Of a DNA stretch of 64,000 nucleotides, positions 10,200-20,631 are shown piece by piece. The DNA lies in contig JAIYAR010000009.1 in the NCBI GenBank assembly GCA_027488985.1, forward strand, positions 62,001 through 126,000. Reading direction: 5' to 3'. This DNA comes from Comamonadaceae bacterium. Its GTDB lineage: Bacteria; Pseudomonadota; Gammaproteobacteria; Burkholderiales; Burkholderiaceae_C. A program made the position numbers and the translations under genes. The stretch's first letter is position 1; each line of letters opens with the position of its first letter. The notes under the pieces were generated by a model, which did no database searches, was not told the origin of the DNA, and saw nothing but the letters and a program-made list of their open reading frames with translations.

Positions 10200-11340
10200 G
10201 GGCAGCGGTGTCGCGCAGCAATTCGGCGTGCAGCGCTCGGAAGGTGGATTCGAGAGCGGCTATTTTCGCAGGCTCTTGAACCGCCGCATCCAACCATTGC
10301 AGAACGCCGGCCGCGAGTGCTTCCGGAGTGGCTGCATCCTGCAGCAGCTCAGGCACCACAAAGTCGCGACACAAGATATTGGGCAAGCCTACCCAGGGCT
10401 GCAGCCGCTTGCGGCGCATGATCTGCCAGGACAACCAGGACATGTGGTAGCCGATCACCATGGGGCGCTTGAACAGGGCGGCTTCCAGGGTGGCGGTGCC
10501 GCTGGCAATCAGGGTGACATCACAGGCGGCCAAGGCCGTGTGGGACTGGCCGGTCAGTAGCTGCAAGCGCCCCGCCATGCCACTGTGCCGCGCAATCGCT
10601 TCTATTTCAGGCAGCAAGCCAGGAACCGCCGGTACTATGAATTTGATAGCTGGTCGCGCAGACTGGATGAGCCCTGCAGCCCTAAAGAATCTCGAAGCCA
10701 AGTGGCGGATTTCTGACTGCCGGCTGCCCGGCAGAATGGCCACCACCTCGTCAGTGTCGGATAGGCCTAGCAATCGGCGCGCGGCTGCCCTGTCCGGCTC
10801 CATGGGAATAACGTTGGCCAAGGGGTGGCCCACGTACGTTGCGGCGATTCCGTGCGTCGCCAGCAATTGCGGCTCAAAAGGGAAAATGCACAGCACATGG
10901 TCCGTGCTGCGCCGCAGTTTTTCCACCCTTTCAGGGCGCCAGGCCCAGATGGAGGGGCAGACGAAATGCACCGTCTTGACACCTTGTGCCTTGAGGCGGG
11001 CCTCAAGATCAAGATTGAAGTCCGGCGCATCGACGCCAATGAACACATTCGGCTTCTCCTCCAAAAGCCGGTCACCCAATGCAGCGCGAATGCCCACGAT
11101 TTCACGGTAGCGGCGAAACAGCTCCCAGCTGAAGCCATGCACGGCCAACTTGTGGTGCGGCCACCAGGCTTGGAAGTCCTGCTTGGCCATCTGAGGGCCG
11201 CCGATACCTTGTGCCGCCGCTCCCGGCCAGCGTTGATGCACGCCTGCCAGTAGCAGCCCCGCCAGTAGGTCGCCGGATGCCTCGCCGGCCACCATCGCGA
11301 TGACCGGCGCATCCATCGCGCGGGGGCTTTTGTCCATCAC
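10162..11340 (-). CDS. lpxB: Lipid-A-disaccharide synthase
   Basis: Joins UDP-2,3-diacylglucosamine to lipid X to form the tetraacyl disaccharide of lipid A at the inner face of the inner membrane. The 392 residues have the GT19-family marks [13 protein letters not shown], the segment [32 protein letters not shown] and [15 protein letters not shown]. The start could equally be Met2 or Met9. It lies 19 bp after lpxA and overlaps rnhB by 38 bp. Codons for [11 protein letters not shown] around residues 226-236 resemble the dispersed repeat at nucleotide level. Confidence 0.96.
   Translation of the reverse strand: MMDKSPRAMDAPVIAMVAGEASGDLLAGLLLAGVHQRWPGAAAQGIGGPQMAKQDFQAWWPHHKLAVHGFSWELFRRYREIVGIRAALGDRLLEEKPNVFIGVDAPDFNLDLEARLKAQGVKTVHFVCPSIWAWRPERVEKLRRSTDHVLCIFPFEPQLLATHGIAATYVGHPLANVIPMEPDRAAARRLLGLSDTDEVVAILPGSRQSEIRHLASRFFRAAGLIQSARPAIKFIVPAVPGLLPEIEAIARHSGMAGRLQLLTGQSHTALAACDVTLIASGTATLEAALFKRPMVIGYHMSWLSWQIMRRKRLQPWVGLPNILCRDFVVPELLQDAATPEALAAGVLQWLDAAVQEPAKIAALESTFRALHAELLRDTAALATDAIEKVLQS
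10633..10679 (+). repeat. Diverged copy of the dispersed repeat inside lpxB
   Basis: ACTATGAATTTGATAGCTGG followed by TCGCGCAGA matches the family core with a few changes. LpxB homologues have a similar peptide here (RPxIxFIVP as I recall), so this may be convergence or a repeat placed over native codons. Confidence 0.5.
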
Positions 11341-11359
11341 AGGCCGTAAAAGCGAATGC

Positions 11360-12154
11360 TCAGCGCACGATACCGCGGTTCGCGGATACGCCAGCGAGGA
11401 AGTCGTTCATCATCGCCACGTCAGGCGCTGTCTCGGGGCGCTCGGAAGCCATGGCGGCAATCCGCTCTTTGGCTTGATCCAAGGTGAGGTCGTCCCGGTA
11501 CAAGGCCTTGTGAATCGCCTTCACACCGGAAATGCGCTCCGGGGTCCAACCACGGCGGCGCAAGCCTTCGAAGTTCATGGACCGTGCGCCAGCGGGCTGG
11601 CCTTGGCACATCACAAACGGGGGCAGATCCGCAAACAGCAATGAACACATGGCACTCATGCTGTGCGCGCCCAAACGGACAAACTGATGCACCACGGTGA
11701 AGCCCCCCAGAATCACCCAGTCACCCACATGCACGTGGCCGGCCAGTTGGGAGTTGTTGGCAAAAATCACGTTGTTGCCCACCATGCAATCGTGCGCAAG
11801 GTGGACGTAGGCCATGATCCAGTTGTCATTGCCTACCTTGGTAACGCCGGCATCCCCGGGGGACCCGATATTGAAAGTGCAAAACTCGCGGATGGTGTTG
11901 CGGTCACCGATGATCAGCTCACACGGCTCACCGGCGTACTTCTTGTCCTGAGGAATCGCACCCAAGGAATTGAACTGGAAAATCCGGTTGTTCTCACCGA
12001 TGGTGGTGTGCCCCTCGATTACACAGTGCGGGCCGACTGTGGTGCCGGCACCGATACGAACATGTGGCCCGATGACCGTGTAAGGCCCGACGGTGACCGA
12101 ACTGTCCAGCTCAGCGCCGGGCGCGACGATCGCGGTGGGGTGAACGTTTGACAC
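11360..12154 (-). CDS. lpxA: Acyl-ACP--UDP-N-acetylglucosamine O-acyltransferase
   Basis: First step of lipid A synthesis: transfers 3-hydroxyacyl from ACP to UDP-GlcNAc. The 264 residues form a left-handed beta-helix of hexapeptide repeats over the first 180 or so residues ([20 protein letters not shown] onward) and a helical C-terminal part with [19 protein letters not shown]. The catalytic His is in [14 protein letters not shown]. It lies 10 bp after fabZ in the lpxD-fabZ-lpxA-lpxB run. Confidence 0.97.
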   Translation of the reverse strand: MSNVHPTAIVAPGAELDSSVTVGPYTVIGPHVRIGAGTTVGPHCVIEGHTTIGENNRIFQFNSLGAIPQDKKYAGEPCELIIGDRNTIREFCTFNIGSPGDAGVTKVGNDNWIMAYVHLAHDCMVGNNVIFANNSQLAGHVHVGDWVILGGFTVVHQFVRLGAHSMSAMCSLLFADLPPFVMCQGQPAGARSMNFEGLRRRGWTPERISGVKAIHKALYRDDLTLDQAKERIAAMASERPETAPDVAMMNDFLAGVSANRGIVR

Positions 12155-12164
12155 GCCCTGCCCC

Positions 12165-12605
12165 TTAACTGATCGCGCGCATGGCGCAGGTCAACTCCGC
12201 TTCGCAGGCCAGCTCATCGCCCACCATGGCACTGGCTTTGAATTTGAAAATGCCAGCCTTCATGCGCAGCATTTCCACATTCAGATGGAGCTGGTCGCCC
12301 GGCTCTACAGGACGCTTGAATCGTGCGCCGTCAATGCCTGCAAAGTAGTACACCATCTGATCGTTGGGCGTGGTGTCCAAAGCATCAAATGCCAGCAATG
12401 CAGCCGCTTGGGCCAAAGCTTCCAACATCAACACTCCCGGCATCACGGGCCGGTGGGGGAAGTGTCCCTCGAAGAAAGGTTCGTTGATGGTGACGTTCTT
12501 CAGAGCCTTGATGGTCTTGCCTTTGTCCAACTCCAGAACGCGGTCCACCAGCAGGAACGGATAGCGGTGAGGAAGTTGTTTCAGAATCTTGTGGATATCC
12601 ATCAT
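12165..12605 (-). CDS. fabZ: 3-hydroxyacyl-ACP dehydratase FabZ
   Basis: Dehydrates 3-hydroxyacyl-ACP in fatty acid elongation and competes with LpxA/LpxD for the same substrates, which explains its place in this cluster. The 146-residue hot-dog protein shows the catalytic His in [13 protein letters not shown] and the catalytic Glu in [12 protein letters not shown]. Its start overlaps the lpxD stop by 4 bp. Confidence 0.97.
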   Translation of the reverse strand: MMDIHKILKQLPHRYPFLLVDRVLELDKGKTIKALKNVTINEPFFEGHFPHRPVMPGVLMLEALAQAAALLAFDALDTTPNDQMVYYFAGIDGARFKRPVEPGDQLHLNVEMLRMKAGIFKFKASAMVGDELACEAELTCAMRAIS

Positions 12606-13606
12606 GGCTTGTTCTCTTTTTCTAAGGTTTTGATTCGGTCACGCAAACTGTGGAGCTGCTTCAAGGAAGCTGCGTTGCGTTCCCAGTTGGCATTTTCGTC
12701 CAAGGGGAAAATACCGGTGTAATTGCCCGGCTTGAGGATCGACTTGCTGACCACCGTAGCCGCAGAGATGTTTACTCCCGCTGCGAGTGTCAAATGACCC
12801 AGAATGATTGCGCCACCACCCACCGTGCAATTCGGTCCTATGGACGCTGAACCAGCTACGCCCACACAACCCGCCATCGCGGTGTTAGCACCAATACGAA
12901 CGTTGTGACCGATCTGGATCAGGTTGTCCAGCTTTACGCCATCTTCTATGACCGTGTCATTCAAGGCTCCGCGATCGATGCACGTGTTGGCCCCGATTTC
13001 CACATCATTGCCAATCTGAACTGCACCCAGCTGCTCAATCTTTTCCCAACGGACGCCATCGGGGGCAAAACCGAAGCCGTCTGCGCCTATCACCACACCC
13101 GAATGGACAATGCACCGATCCCCGATATGGCAATCCTCGCCCAAGGTTACGCGGGATTTCAACACCGTGCCTTCGCCAACTGACGCACCCGCTTCGATGA
13201 CACACAAGGGACCTATGCGGGCCGTGGCAGCGATGGACGCCCCCGGGTCAACTACTGCAGTCGGATGAATCAGGGGTGTGCCCTTCAGATCCTTTGCCGC
13301 AACTTGACGCCACAGTTGCGTCAGCCTGGCAAAGTACAAATAGGGATTCGATGTCACGATGCACGCCCCGCGGGAAGTTGCCGTGGCCGCCATGGCGGGA
13401 TGGACAATCACACAAGCTGCGCGGGACTGAAGTAGCTGCTGCTGGTACTTGGGGTTGCTAAGGAAACTGAGATCAGCCTCTGTCGCAGACTCCAGCGGGG
13501 CCAGACCGGTAACAAGGATTTCACCCGAGCCGACAAGCTCGCCTCCAAGTCTGTCGACGATGGAAGCAATCGAGAGTGAAGTCACATCAAGCGTCGGTAT
13601 CGCCAA
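12602..13606 (-). CDS. lpxD: UDP-3-O-(3-hydroxyacyl)glucosamine N-acyltransferase
   Basis: Third step of lipid A synthesis, adding the N-linked 3-hydroxyacyl chain. The 334 residues have an N-terminal uridine-binding domain (about 1-100, with [13 protein letters not shown]), a long hexapeptide-repeat beta-helix (about 105-300) containing the catalytic-His segment [11 protein letters not shown], and a short C-terminal helix. It is 3 bp downstream of skp and overlaps fabZ by 4 bp. Confidence 0.97.
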   Translation of the reverse strand: MAIPTLDVTSLSIASIVDRLGGELVGSGEILVTGLAPLESATEADLSFLSNPKYQQQLLQSRAACVIVHPAMAATATSRGACIVTSNPYLYFARLTQLWRQVAAKDLKGTPLIHPTAVVDPGASIAATARIGPLCVIEAGASVGEGTVLKSRVTLGEDCHIGDRCIVHSGVVIGADGFGFAPDGVRWEKIEQLGAVQIGNDVEIGANTCIDRGALNDTVIEDGVKLDNLIQIGHNVRIGANTAMAGCVGVAGSASIGPNCTVGGGAIILGHLTLAAGVNISAATVVSKSILKPGNYTGIFPLDENANWERNAASLKQLHSLRDRIKTLEKENKP

Positions 13607-13609
13607 AGC

Positions 13610-14119
13610 TTATTTGGCGGCGGCGTTGAGAATCTTCAGAACCTTTTCGGTAATGTCATGACGCGCGCTGCTGTAGACCACCTCTTGTAGCACGAGGTCG
13701 TATTTTTCGCTTTCTGCCACTTGCTTGACAGCACGGTTTGCAGCGTCGAGCACTTTCTGTAGCTCTTCGTTGCGGCGGCCATTCAAGTCCTCTTGGAATT
13801 CACGCTGCCTGCGTTGGAAATCACGGTTTAGCTCGGCAAATTCTTTCTGGCTCGCGGCACGTTGCGCCTCCGACATGGCAGGCGCATCTCGCTCAAACTT
13901 TTCGCTCTTGGATTTGAGCGACTGCTGCAAATCAGCCAAATCTTTCTGGCGCTTGGAAAACTCTTGCTCCAACTTGGCTTGCGCAGTCTTTGCAGGCGCC
14001 GATTCGGTGGTGATCCGTTGTGTATTGATATAGCCCACCTTGGACTCTTGAGCAAAACTGCTGCCCAAGACCAAAACCAATGCGGTCGCCAACGCCCATT
14101 TCACTTGTACTGTTTTCAT
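13610..14119 (-). CDS. skp: Periplasmic chaperone Skp/OmpH family
   Basis: Trimeric periplasmic chaperone that holds unfolded outer-membrane proteins on their way to the BAM complex. The 169 residues start with a signal peptide (MKTVQVKWALATALVLVLG, cleavage near SFA-QE at about 23-24) followed by VGYINTQRITTE and a long charged coiled-coil (about 50-130) typical of the Skp tentacles. It overlaps the bamA stop by one base. Confidence 0.95.
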   Translation of the reverse strand: MKTVQVKWALATALVLVLGSSFAQESKVGYINTQRITTESAPAKTAQAKLEQEFSKRQKDLADLQQSLKSKSEKFERDAPAMSEAQRAASQKEFAELNRDFQRRQREFQEDLNGRRNEELQKVLDAANRAVKQVAESEKYDLVLQEVVYSSARHDITEKVLKILNAAAK

Positions 14120-16452
14120 TAAAAGGTTGTTCCGATTTGAAATTGAACGTTCTGCATTTTATCTGCGTCAAACTTGGAGAGCGGCCTAGCTATCGCAAGT
14201 CGCAAGGGGCCCACCGGCGATATCCAGCTGATACCGACACCGAAAGATGAGCGCATATCCGACAGTTGAATCGCCTCATCAACCGCGTAGATTCCGCCGG
14301 CATCCACGAATGCGAAGCCACGCAAGGTGCGATCATTGCCCCCACCCGGGAGCGGAGAGAGCAGCTCCGCGTTAAACACAACCTTCTTCGCACCACCTGT
14401 TGCTGTCAGTGACGCAGCACGTTGGGCTGCAGTTGTCAGGCTACCTTGCTCAAACCCGCGGACCGAACCCAATCCACCGAGGTAGTAGTTTTTGAAAATA
14501 GGATAGGAGCCAGTACCGGTCGCGGCCCCCATGGACAGCTCGCTGTTGAAGGCTGCCGTCACGGTACGACTTACCGGGACAAATTGTTGGTACTGCGCAG
14601 TGCCGCGGATATACCGCATGTCACCGCCTACACTCCACTCTGCATTGGTGCGGATTACCTTGCCGGTGCTCGGTACTAGCGCACTATCCCTCGTGTCACG
14701 GGACCATCCGACCGTCAAGGGAACAGCTGTAGCGCTGTAACCGAATTCATTGGCGTAATTCTGATAAACCGTCGGCAGGAATGTACCGGGAATGATTCGG
14801 GTCTTGTCGGCACCCAAACCGAAATACACCGTGTCAGAGTCCGAGAATGGCACGCCGAAACGTACACCGACACCAGTGGTCTCGACGGCGTAGGTATCGA
14901 CATCATCGTAGGGACGCGATGTGCGCTGGTACAAGTCGAAAGTACGGGATACACCATCGTCCGTGAAATACGGGTTGGTCGTACTCAGCACCACCGTCCG
15001 GTTAGCTTTGCTGGTATTGACTTCGATACCCAACGAATTTCCGGAGCCAAATGCATTTTCCTGCTTGAAGCCAAACGACAAGCCCAGTCCATCCGCACTG
15101 GAAATACCAGCTCCCAGGCTGATACTGCCGGTGGGCTTCTCAGCAACGGTGATTGTCAAATCGACCTGGTCAGGCGAGCCCGCGACCTCTTGGGTATCTA
15201 TGCCCACATTGGTGAAGTAACCCAGTCGATCTACGCGATTACGAGACTGACGGATTTTTTCACCATCGTACCAAGCGGCCTCGAGTTGGCGGAACTCACG
15301 GCGAATCACCTCGTCGCGGGTGCGGTCGTTGCCAGCCACGTTAATGCGCCGCACATACACACGGCGAGAGGGCTCCCCCACCAAGGTGATTTCGACACGG
15401 TTCGTGGAACGGTCAATATCCGTTCGTGCCTCAGCACGTGCAAACGCGTAACCGAAATTGGCGAAGTAATCCGTGAATGCCTTCGTGGTTTGCGCAACAT
15501 CTGTTGCGTTGTATGGCTCACCCGCCTTGATGGTCACCAGTGACTGGAACTCCTGCTCTTTGCCCAGAAAGTTGCCTGCCAGTTTTATTTTTGACACTGC
15601 AAATTGCTCACCTTCGGTGATATTCACTGTGATGGCGATGTCTTTTTTGTCAGGTGAAATCGCCACTTGGGTCGAATCTACCTTGAACTCCAGGAATCCA
15701 CGTGCGAGGTAGTACGACCTCAAGGTTTCAACGTCCGCATTGAGTTTGGTACGGGCATAGCGGTCGGACTTGGTATACCAGCTCAGCCAATTACCGGTAT
15801 CGGAGTCAAACAGTCCGCGCAGTGTGCTAGAAGAAAAACTCTTGTTTCCAACAATATTGATTTCGCTGATCCTGGCCGTATCGCCCTCAGAAACGGCAAA
15901 ACTCACGTTAACGCGATTGCGCTCAATGGGCGTTACCGTCGTGACGATGTCCACCGCGTACATACTTTTGTTGATGTACTGCTTTTTCAGCTCTTGTTCT
16001 GCGCGATCAAGGAGAGCTTTGTCAAAAGACCGCCCTTCGGAAAGGCCGATATCCCTCAACGCTCGTTTCAGAACATCCTTGTCAAACTCTCTGTTACCGG
16101 AAAAATCCACATCTGCGACGCTAGGCCGCTCTTCCACAATTACAACGACGACCCCATCCTTGCTTTCGATTCGCACATCTGTAAACAAACCAAGCGCAAA
16201 CAATGAGCGTATCGAGGCCGCTGCCTTTTCATCAGTATACGTGTCACCGACCCGCACAGGGATCGAGGCAAACACTGTACCAGCCTCCACTCGCTGAAGG
16301 CCTTCCACGCGGATGTCACGCACCGCAAAAGGCTCCAGTGCCAAGCTACTCTGCATCAACACCGCCAACAGCGCACTGCAAGCGGATGCACGAATGCCGC
16401 GACGATGATTTTTGAATGTACTCACTTTGAATCTCCGGGGATTGGGTCTCAT
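14119..16452 (-). CDS. bamA: Outer-membrane protein assembly factor BamA
   Basis: Central pore-like insertase of the BAM complex. The protein of up to 777 residues has a signal peptide ending near SSLALEPF, five POTRA domains (about 35-440) starting with VRDIRVEGLQRVEAGTVF, and a C-terminal 16-stranded barrel ending in QFQIGTTF with the terminal aromatic residue. The L6 loop motif VRGFEQGS is present. ATG at 16452 is the longest start, but GTG at 16425 has GGAG eight bases upstream and gives a cleaner signal peptide (STFKNHRRGIRASACSALL), so it may be the true one. Confidence 0.97.
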   Translation of the reverse strand: MRPNPRRFKVSTFKNHRRGIRASACSALLAVLMQSSLALEPFAVRDIRVEGLQRVEAGTVFASIPVRVGDTYTDEKAAASIRSLFALGLFTDVRIESKDGVVVVIVEERPSVADVDFSGNREFDKDVLKRALRDIGLSEGRSFDKALLDRAEQELKKQYINKSMYAVDIVTTVTPIERNRVNVSFAVSEGDTARISEINIVGNKSFSSSTLRGLFDSDTGNWLSWYTKSDRYARTKLNADVETLRSYYLARGFLEFKVDSTQVAISPDKKDIAITVNITEGEQFAVSKIKLAGNFLGKEQEFQSLVTIKAGEPYNATDVAQTTKAFTDYFANFGYAFARAEARTDIDRSTNRVEITLVGEPSRRVYVRRINVAGNDRTRDEVIRREFRQLEAAWYDGEKIRQSRNRVDRLGYFTNVGIDTQEVAGSPDQVDLTITVAEKPTGSISLGAGISSADGLGLSFGFKQENAFGSGNSLGIEVNTSKANRTVVLSTTNPYFTDDGVSRTFDLYQRTSRPYDDVDTYAVETTGVGVRFGVPFSDSDTVYFGLGADKTRIIPGTFLPTVYQNYANEFGYSATAVPLTVGWSRDTRDSALVPSTGKVIRTNAEWSVGGDMRYIRGTAQYQQFVPVSRTVTAAFNSELSMGAATGTGSYPIFKNYYLGGLGSVRGFEQGSLTTAAQRAASLTATGGAKKVVFNAELLSPLPGGGNDRTLRGFAFVDAGGIYAVDEAIQLSDMRSSFGVGISWISPVGPLRLAIARPLSKFDADKMQNVQFQIGTTF

Positions 16453-16463
16453 GGCGTTACGCC

Positions 16464-17822
16464 CTAACCCAAGATATGCAAAACATCGTTATAGAAGGCG
16501 ATGGACATCATCACCATCAGCAGTGCGACTCCTGCACGCTGGAGCCATTCCCACCATTTCTCGGGTACCGGACGACCAGTAACACCCTCCCAAAGATAAT
16601 ACATCAGGTGCCCTCCATCCAAGACGGGCAGGGGCAGCAAGTTCAACACCCCCAAACTGATACTAATGAGAGCTAGAAAGCTGATGTACTGCAGCGATCC
16701 CAAAGCGGCAGATTTGCCTGCATAGTCGGCAATGGCCAGAGGGCCGTTCAGGTTGCGCAGTGATACCTCCCCCATCACCATTTGACCCATGGCGACCAAT
16801 GACATCCGGGAAATTTCCCATGTTTTCTTGAGTGCTCGGCCTAGGCCTTCAAACAATCCGTATTGGATTTCCAATGTCTCCGGCGCCGCACCGATATAAG
16901 CGCCTATACGTCCTATGGTGATACCACCTTGCGATTCCGCCTTCGGCTTGACCACTACATCCAGTTCGCGACCTGATCGTGATACGCGCCAAACCATGGG
17001 GGCGTCTGCGGACTTCTGAATCAAAGCCCGGAGTTGACCGGAATCAACGATAGGTCTGCCGTTTGCGGAAAGTACGGTATCTCCGAGCAATAAACCTGAC
17101 TCTTCTGCACGACTGCCGGTTGAAATCTCACCCATAACCGGTCTGGAAAACGGTGCCATCCACCCTATTTTTTGAAACAGCGCAGTATCGGCCGCACTCA
17201 CTTCGAGCCCCGACAAATCGAGAGACCGCAGTGTGGCATCAGTGGGTGCGTCATTCGCCGAGTCCGTGGCGCGAACGTAGATCAGACTTCTCTCTAGACT
17301 AGCGGTTGCCAACCACCAACGAAATTCCTCGAAGGTCCGGATGGGCACCATATTGTCAGCATCCAGCCCGACTTCAAGAACACGCTCTCCACCAGACCAT
17401 CCGCCCTTGGCTGCGACCGAAGATTCCATGGGAGTGGGCAAAACCGCTGCTGCTTGAGGAACCGCCTGCCAGTTCACAACGGCATACAAAAAGACCGCGA
17501 GCACCAGATTAGCCAATGGACCAGCTATCACGATCGCCGAGCGCCGAGCAAGCGACTGGCGATCGAATGCTTGTTTGTACTCGTGCTCGGCAACAGGGCT
17601 TTCACGACCGTCCAACATCTTGACGTAACCACCTAAAGGTATCGCACTGAGCACGAACTCAGTACCGTTGCGCTTGGAGGTCCAACCCCACACTTTGGGC
17701 CCAAAGCCAATGGAAAATCGGAGCACTCTGACGCCGCATAGCCGAGCGACATAAAAGTGGCCCCACTCATGCACTGCAACCAACAGGCCTATAGCTACCA
17801 AAAACGCCAAAACCGTTTGCAT
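16464..17822 (-). CDS. rseP: Site-2 zinc metalloprotease RseP
   Basis: Intramembrane protease that cleaves anti-sigma factor RseA and remnant signal peptides. The 452-residue protein has the zinc motif HEWGH in the first helix, a PDZ region (about 200-300, with GLLLGDTVLSANGRPIVD), the third zinc ligand in LPVLDGGHLMYYL, and C-terminal helices. The frame is open for another 24 codons upstream, but the ATG at 17820-17822 fits the family start (QTVLAFLVAIGLLVAVHEWG) and leaves a normal 16-bp gap after dxr. Confidence 0.95.
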   Translation of the reverse strand: MQTVLAFLVAIGLLVAVHEWGHFYVARLCGVRVLRFSIGFGPKVWGWTSKRNGTEFVLSAIPLGGYVKMLDGRESPVAEHEYKQAFDRQSLARRSAIVIAGPLANLVLAVFLYAVVNWQAVPQAAAVLPTPMESSVAAKGGWSGGERVLEVGLDADNMVPIRTFEEFRWWLATASLERSLIYVRATDSANDAPTDATLRSLDLSGLEVSAADTALFQKIGWMAPFSRPVMGEISTGSRAEESGLLLGDTVLSANGRPIVDSGQLRALIQKSADAPMVWRVSRSGRELDVVVKPKAESQGGITIGRIGAYIGAAPETLEIQYGLFEGLGRALKKTWEISRMSLVAMGQMVMGEVSLRNLNGPLAIADYAGKSAALGSLQYISFLALISISLGVLNLLPLPVLDGGHLMYYLWEGVTGRPVPEKWWEWLQRAGVALLMVMMSIAFYNDVLHILG

Positions 17823-17838
17823 GTCAGGATGATGTGAT

Positions 17839-19026
17839 CTATTTAATGAGTGAAAAACAAGACTGCGAAGCCACAGAACGTGCTTCTGCATCAAGGGCTA
17901 TCAACGATGACAAATCAACGGGAGAAACAAAGCTCAATGCATTCAAGGTAAGCATATTGACTGTGTGGATCTGGTCAAAGCGGATCTTCCTGTTCAAAAA
18001 TGCATCAACGGCAATCTCATTGGCCGCATTTAGCACTACGGTTGATCCGGACTGACCCTCCAAAGTTTCCCAAGCAAGCCGCAATCCGGGGTACCGTGCT
18101 TGGTGTTCGGCACTGTGTATGGATTCAAACGTCAATGAAGCCATGCTTGAAAAATTGAGTGCGCAAGATCCAGACGCCACTCGTCCCGGCCAAGCCAACC
18201 CGTATGCGATTGGGCCTCGCATGTCAGGAGTTCCGAGTTGTGCCACCACGGAGTTGTCGACATACTGAACCATCGAATGGACCACACTTTGCGGATGCAC
18301 GATGACATCAATCTGGCGGGGATCCACACCGAACAAGAACTTCGCCTCGATCACTTCCAAGGCTTTGTTCATCATGCTTGCAGAATCCACCGAAATTTTC
18401 CGCCCCATCACCCAATTGGGATGCGCGCAAGCTTGTTCAGGAGTCGCCTCACGAATTTGCTCGGGGGTCCAGGTTCTGAAAGGGCCGCCGGAGGCGGTCA
18501 ATATAAGTTTGTCGATGACAGAGGGCCAGTGCTCACGGCTGTCCGGCAAGGACTGAAAAATGGCGGAATGCTCGCTGTCAATCGGAAGCAAAACAGCCCC
18601 ACCCTGCTTGACGGCAGACATAAACACGTCACCGCCCACCACTAGGGCTTCTTTATTAGCTAGCAGTAGCCTTTTGCCAGCCAATGCGGCTGCAATGCAG
18701 GACGACAAGCCTGCGGCCCCCACAATGGCTGCCATGACCATATCGACTTCTTTATGGGATGCAACCTCATCCAGGGCAGCCGCACCCGCAAGCACTTCTG
18801 TTTTTGCACCTGCTTGCTTAAGCCGTTCTTGAAGAACCATGGCGTGATTGGGGCTAACCATAACCGCAAGCTGCGGTTGGAATTGAATGCACTGTGCGTA
18901 CATCAATTCCACATTCGTAGAGGCGGTGAGCGCAAAAACAGAGAATTGCTCAGGGTGACGCTGCATCACGTCGAGGGTGTTGACTCCAATAGAGCCTGTC
19001 GAACCCAGTACAGTAATTTGCTTCAT
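17839..19026 (-). CDS. dxr: 1-deoxy-D-xylulose-5-phosphate reductoisomerase
   Basis: Second step of the MEP isoprenoid pathway: DXP to MEP with NADPH and a divalent metal. The 395 residues show the NADPH-binding LGSTGSIGVNTLDV, the metal/substrate segment LLANKEALVVGG, PIDSEHSAIFQSL, and LTASGGPFRTW. Pairing with uppS and cdsA supplies precursors for undecaprenyl phosphate. Confidence 0.97.
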   Translation of the reverse strand: MKQITVLGSTGSIGVNTLDVMQRHPEQFSVFALTASTNVELMYAQCIQFQPQLAVMVSPNHAMVLQERLKQAGAKTEVLAGAAALDEVASHKEVDMVMAAIVGAAGLSSCIAAALAGKRLLLANKEALVVGGDVFMSAVKQGGAVLLPIDSEHSAIFQSLPDSREHWPSVIDKLILTASGGPFRTWTPEQIREATPEQACAHPNWVMGRKISVDSASMMNKALEVIEAKFLFGVDPRQIDVIVHPQSVVHSMVQYVDNSVVAQLGTPDMRGPIAYGLAWPGRVASGSCALNFSSMASLTFESIHSAEHQARYPGLRLAWETLEGQSGSTVVLNAANEIAVDAFLNRKIRFDQIHTVNMLTLNALSFVSPVDLSSLIALDAEARSVASQSCFSLIK

Positions 19027-19036
19027 TTACTGCCGA

Positions 19037-19882
19037 TCAGAATGACTGGAGGAGCATTGCCAGCGGAACAACAGGTAAGAGTGCATCCACCCTGTCCAAA
19101 ACGCCCCCGTGCCCCGGCAGCAGTTGGCTACTGTCTTTCGCGCCTGCGGCCCTCTTGACCAGGGACTCCAACAAATCACCGCAGATACTCATTACGCCAA
19201 GAAACACCACAGCAAGAACCATGAACACCCAGTGCCTGCTGGCCAGCACACTGTAGATACTCGGTGAATCCAAGGTCCAAAATCGGTCGGCAGCCATCCA
19301 TAACACTGCAAGCAAAAGTACGCCCACAAGCCCGCCCAACGCACCCTCACGGGTTTTGCCAGGACTGATTTCTGGTGCCAATTTTTCTTTGAATACCCGA
19401 CCTCCGAAGGAGCGTCCGACGAAGTAGGCGGCAATATCAGCGACCCAAACCAACACCAAAACTGAAAAGAGAAAGTTCACGCCCTGCGATCGTGCAGAAA
19501 CAACCGCCAGCCATGCTGCGCATAAGATGACGAAGCCGGTCAGCTGGCGCATCGTCTGATTTGATGCACTCCAAGCTTGCACACCAGAACGGATCAATGC
19601 TCCACCACCTGCTACCCAAACGACCGCACTTGCGAGCCAAACCAACTGCAACGTTGAGTCTGTGGGCTGAAGCATCCATAACGCGCTGCAGACAAGTGCA
19701 CAAACACATCCGGCCAAGAGCGAGTACAACCGGCTTGCGCCATTCAATCTAAACCATTCCCACGCTCCACATGCCATCAGCACCCCGGCTACGCATGCAA
19801 AAACAACGGGTTGTGGATAAAAGACTGCCGGCAGCAAAATGGCCAACAAGGCCACCGCGGTGAGAATACGCAGGCGCAGCAT
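19037..19882 (-). CDS. cdsA: Phosphatidate cytidylyltransferase
   Basis: Makes CDP-diacylglycerol, the precursor of all phospholipids, in the inner membrane. The 281 residues contain about eight hydrophobic helices and the family signature near the C terminus: SPGKTREGALGG in the middle and ISICGDLLESLVKRAAGAKDSS...GHGGVLDRVDALL, here reading MSICGDLLESLVKR then LPGHGGVLDRVDALLP. It lies 30 bp after uppS and 10 bp before dxr. Confidence 0.95.
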   Translation of the reverse strand: MLRLRILTAVALLAILLPAVFYPQPVVFACVAGVLMACGAWEWFRLNGASRLYSLLAGCVCALVCSALWMLQPTDSTLQLVWLASAVVWVAGGGALIRSGVQAWSASNQTMRQLTGFVILCAAWLAVVSARSQGVNFLFSVLVLVWVADIAAYFVGRSFGGRVFKEKLAPEISPGKTREGALGGLVGVLLLAVLWMAADRFWTLDSPSIYSVLASRHWVFMVLAVVFLGVMSICGDLLESLVKRAAGAKDSSQLLPGHGGVLDRVDALLPVVPLAMLLQSF

Positions 19883-19912
19883 AAAAACCCTTAGATATAG
19901 AGCAACGCGCGC

Positions 19913-20620
19913 TTAGCGAACCTGCTCGGAAGTCTTACCGAATCGCCTCTCGCGGCCACTGAACTCTGACAAAGCCTCGTCAAGATTCTGTTCGTTGAAA
20001 TCTGGCCACAAAACCGGGCTGAAGAAAAACTCAGAGTAGGCTGATTGCCACAGTAAAAAATTACTGATCCGGAACTCACCACCAGTGCGGATAAACAGGT
20101 CAGGATCCGCACTCGGTGACAGCGCCATCGCCTTGGACAAACTTTCCTCAGTGATGGCCTCACCGGTTTCAACCAAAGCATTGGCTGCCTGAACGATATC
20201 CCAGCGCCCACCGTAGTTAAAGCAAACATTGAGCGTAAGCCCACTGTTTAGAGCAGTTTCCGATTCTGCTTGTTGGAGACCTTGTTGCACCTTTTCCGAG
20301 AGCCCGGATCGGCTACCTACAAACCGGAGACGAACGCCTTCCTGCTTGAGTTGGGATACTTCGCGTGCCAACGCACCAGCCAGCAAATCCATAAGACCGG
20401 ATACCTCATCAGCAGGGCGATTCCAGTTTTCGGACGAGAAGGCAAAAACCGTCAGTGCGGAAACATTCCTGGGCGGGCAGGCTCTGACAATACGTTTGAG
20501 CGTCTCTACACCCTGCTTATGACCCGCCAATCGAGGCAAAAAACGCTTGGAGGCCCAGCGCCCGTTTCCATCCATCACGATGGCCACATGCAACGGGCTT
20601 GAAGAATCAGAAGCCGACAT
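19913..20620 (-). CDS. uppS: Undecaprenyl (polyprenyl) diphosphate synthase
   Basis: cis-Prenyltransferase that makes the C55 carrier lipid precursor for peptidoglycan and LPS. The 235 residues begin SASDSSSPLHVAIVMDGNGRWA, with the catalytic Asp in MDGNGRW, and carry LTVFAFSSENWNRP and DLFIRTGGEFRISNFLLWQ. A longer open frame starts at 20725, but it overlaps frr; ATG at 20618-20620 is 11 bp after the frr stop and matches the family. Confidence 0.96.
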   Translation of the reverse strand: MSASDSSSPLHVAIVMDGNGRWASKRFLPRLAGHKQGVETLKRIVRACPPRNVSALTVFAFSSENWNRPADEVSGLMDLLAGALAREVSQLKQEGVRLRFVGSRSGLSEKVQQGLQQAESETALNSGLTLNVCFNYGGRWDIVQAANALVETGEAITEESLSKAMALSPSADPDLFIRTGGEFRISNFLLWQSAYSEFFFSPVLWPDFNEQNLDEALSEFSGRERRFGKTSEQVR

Positions 20621-20631
20621 GCGTTGTAGCG

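Noticed and set aside
18648..18680. Repeat-like AGCTAGCAG sequence in dxr
   Set aside because: It encodes the conserved Dxr segment LLLANKEALV and lacks the repeat core.
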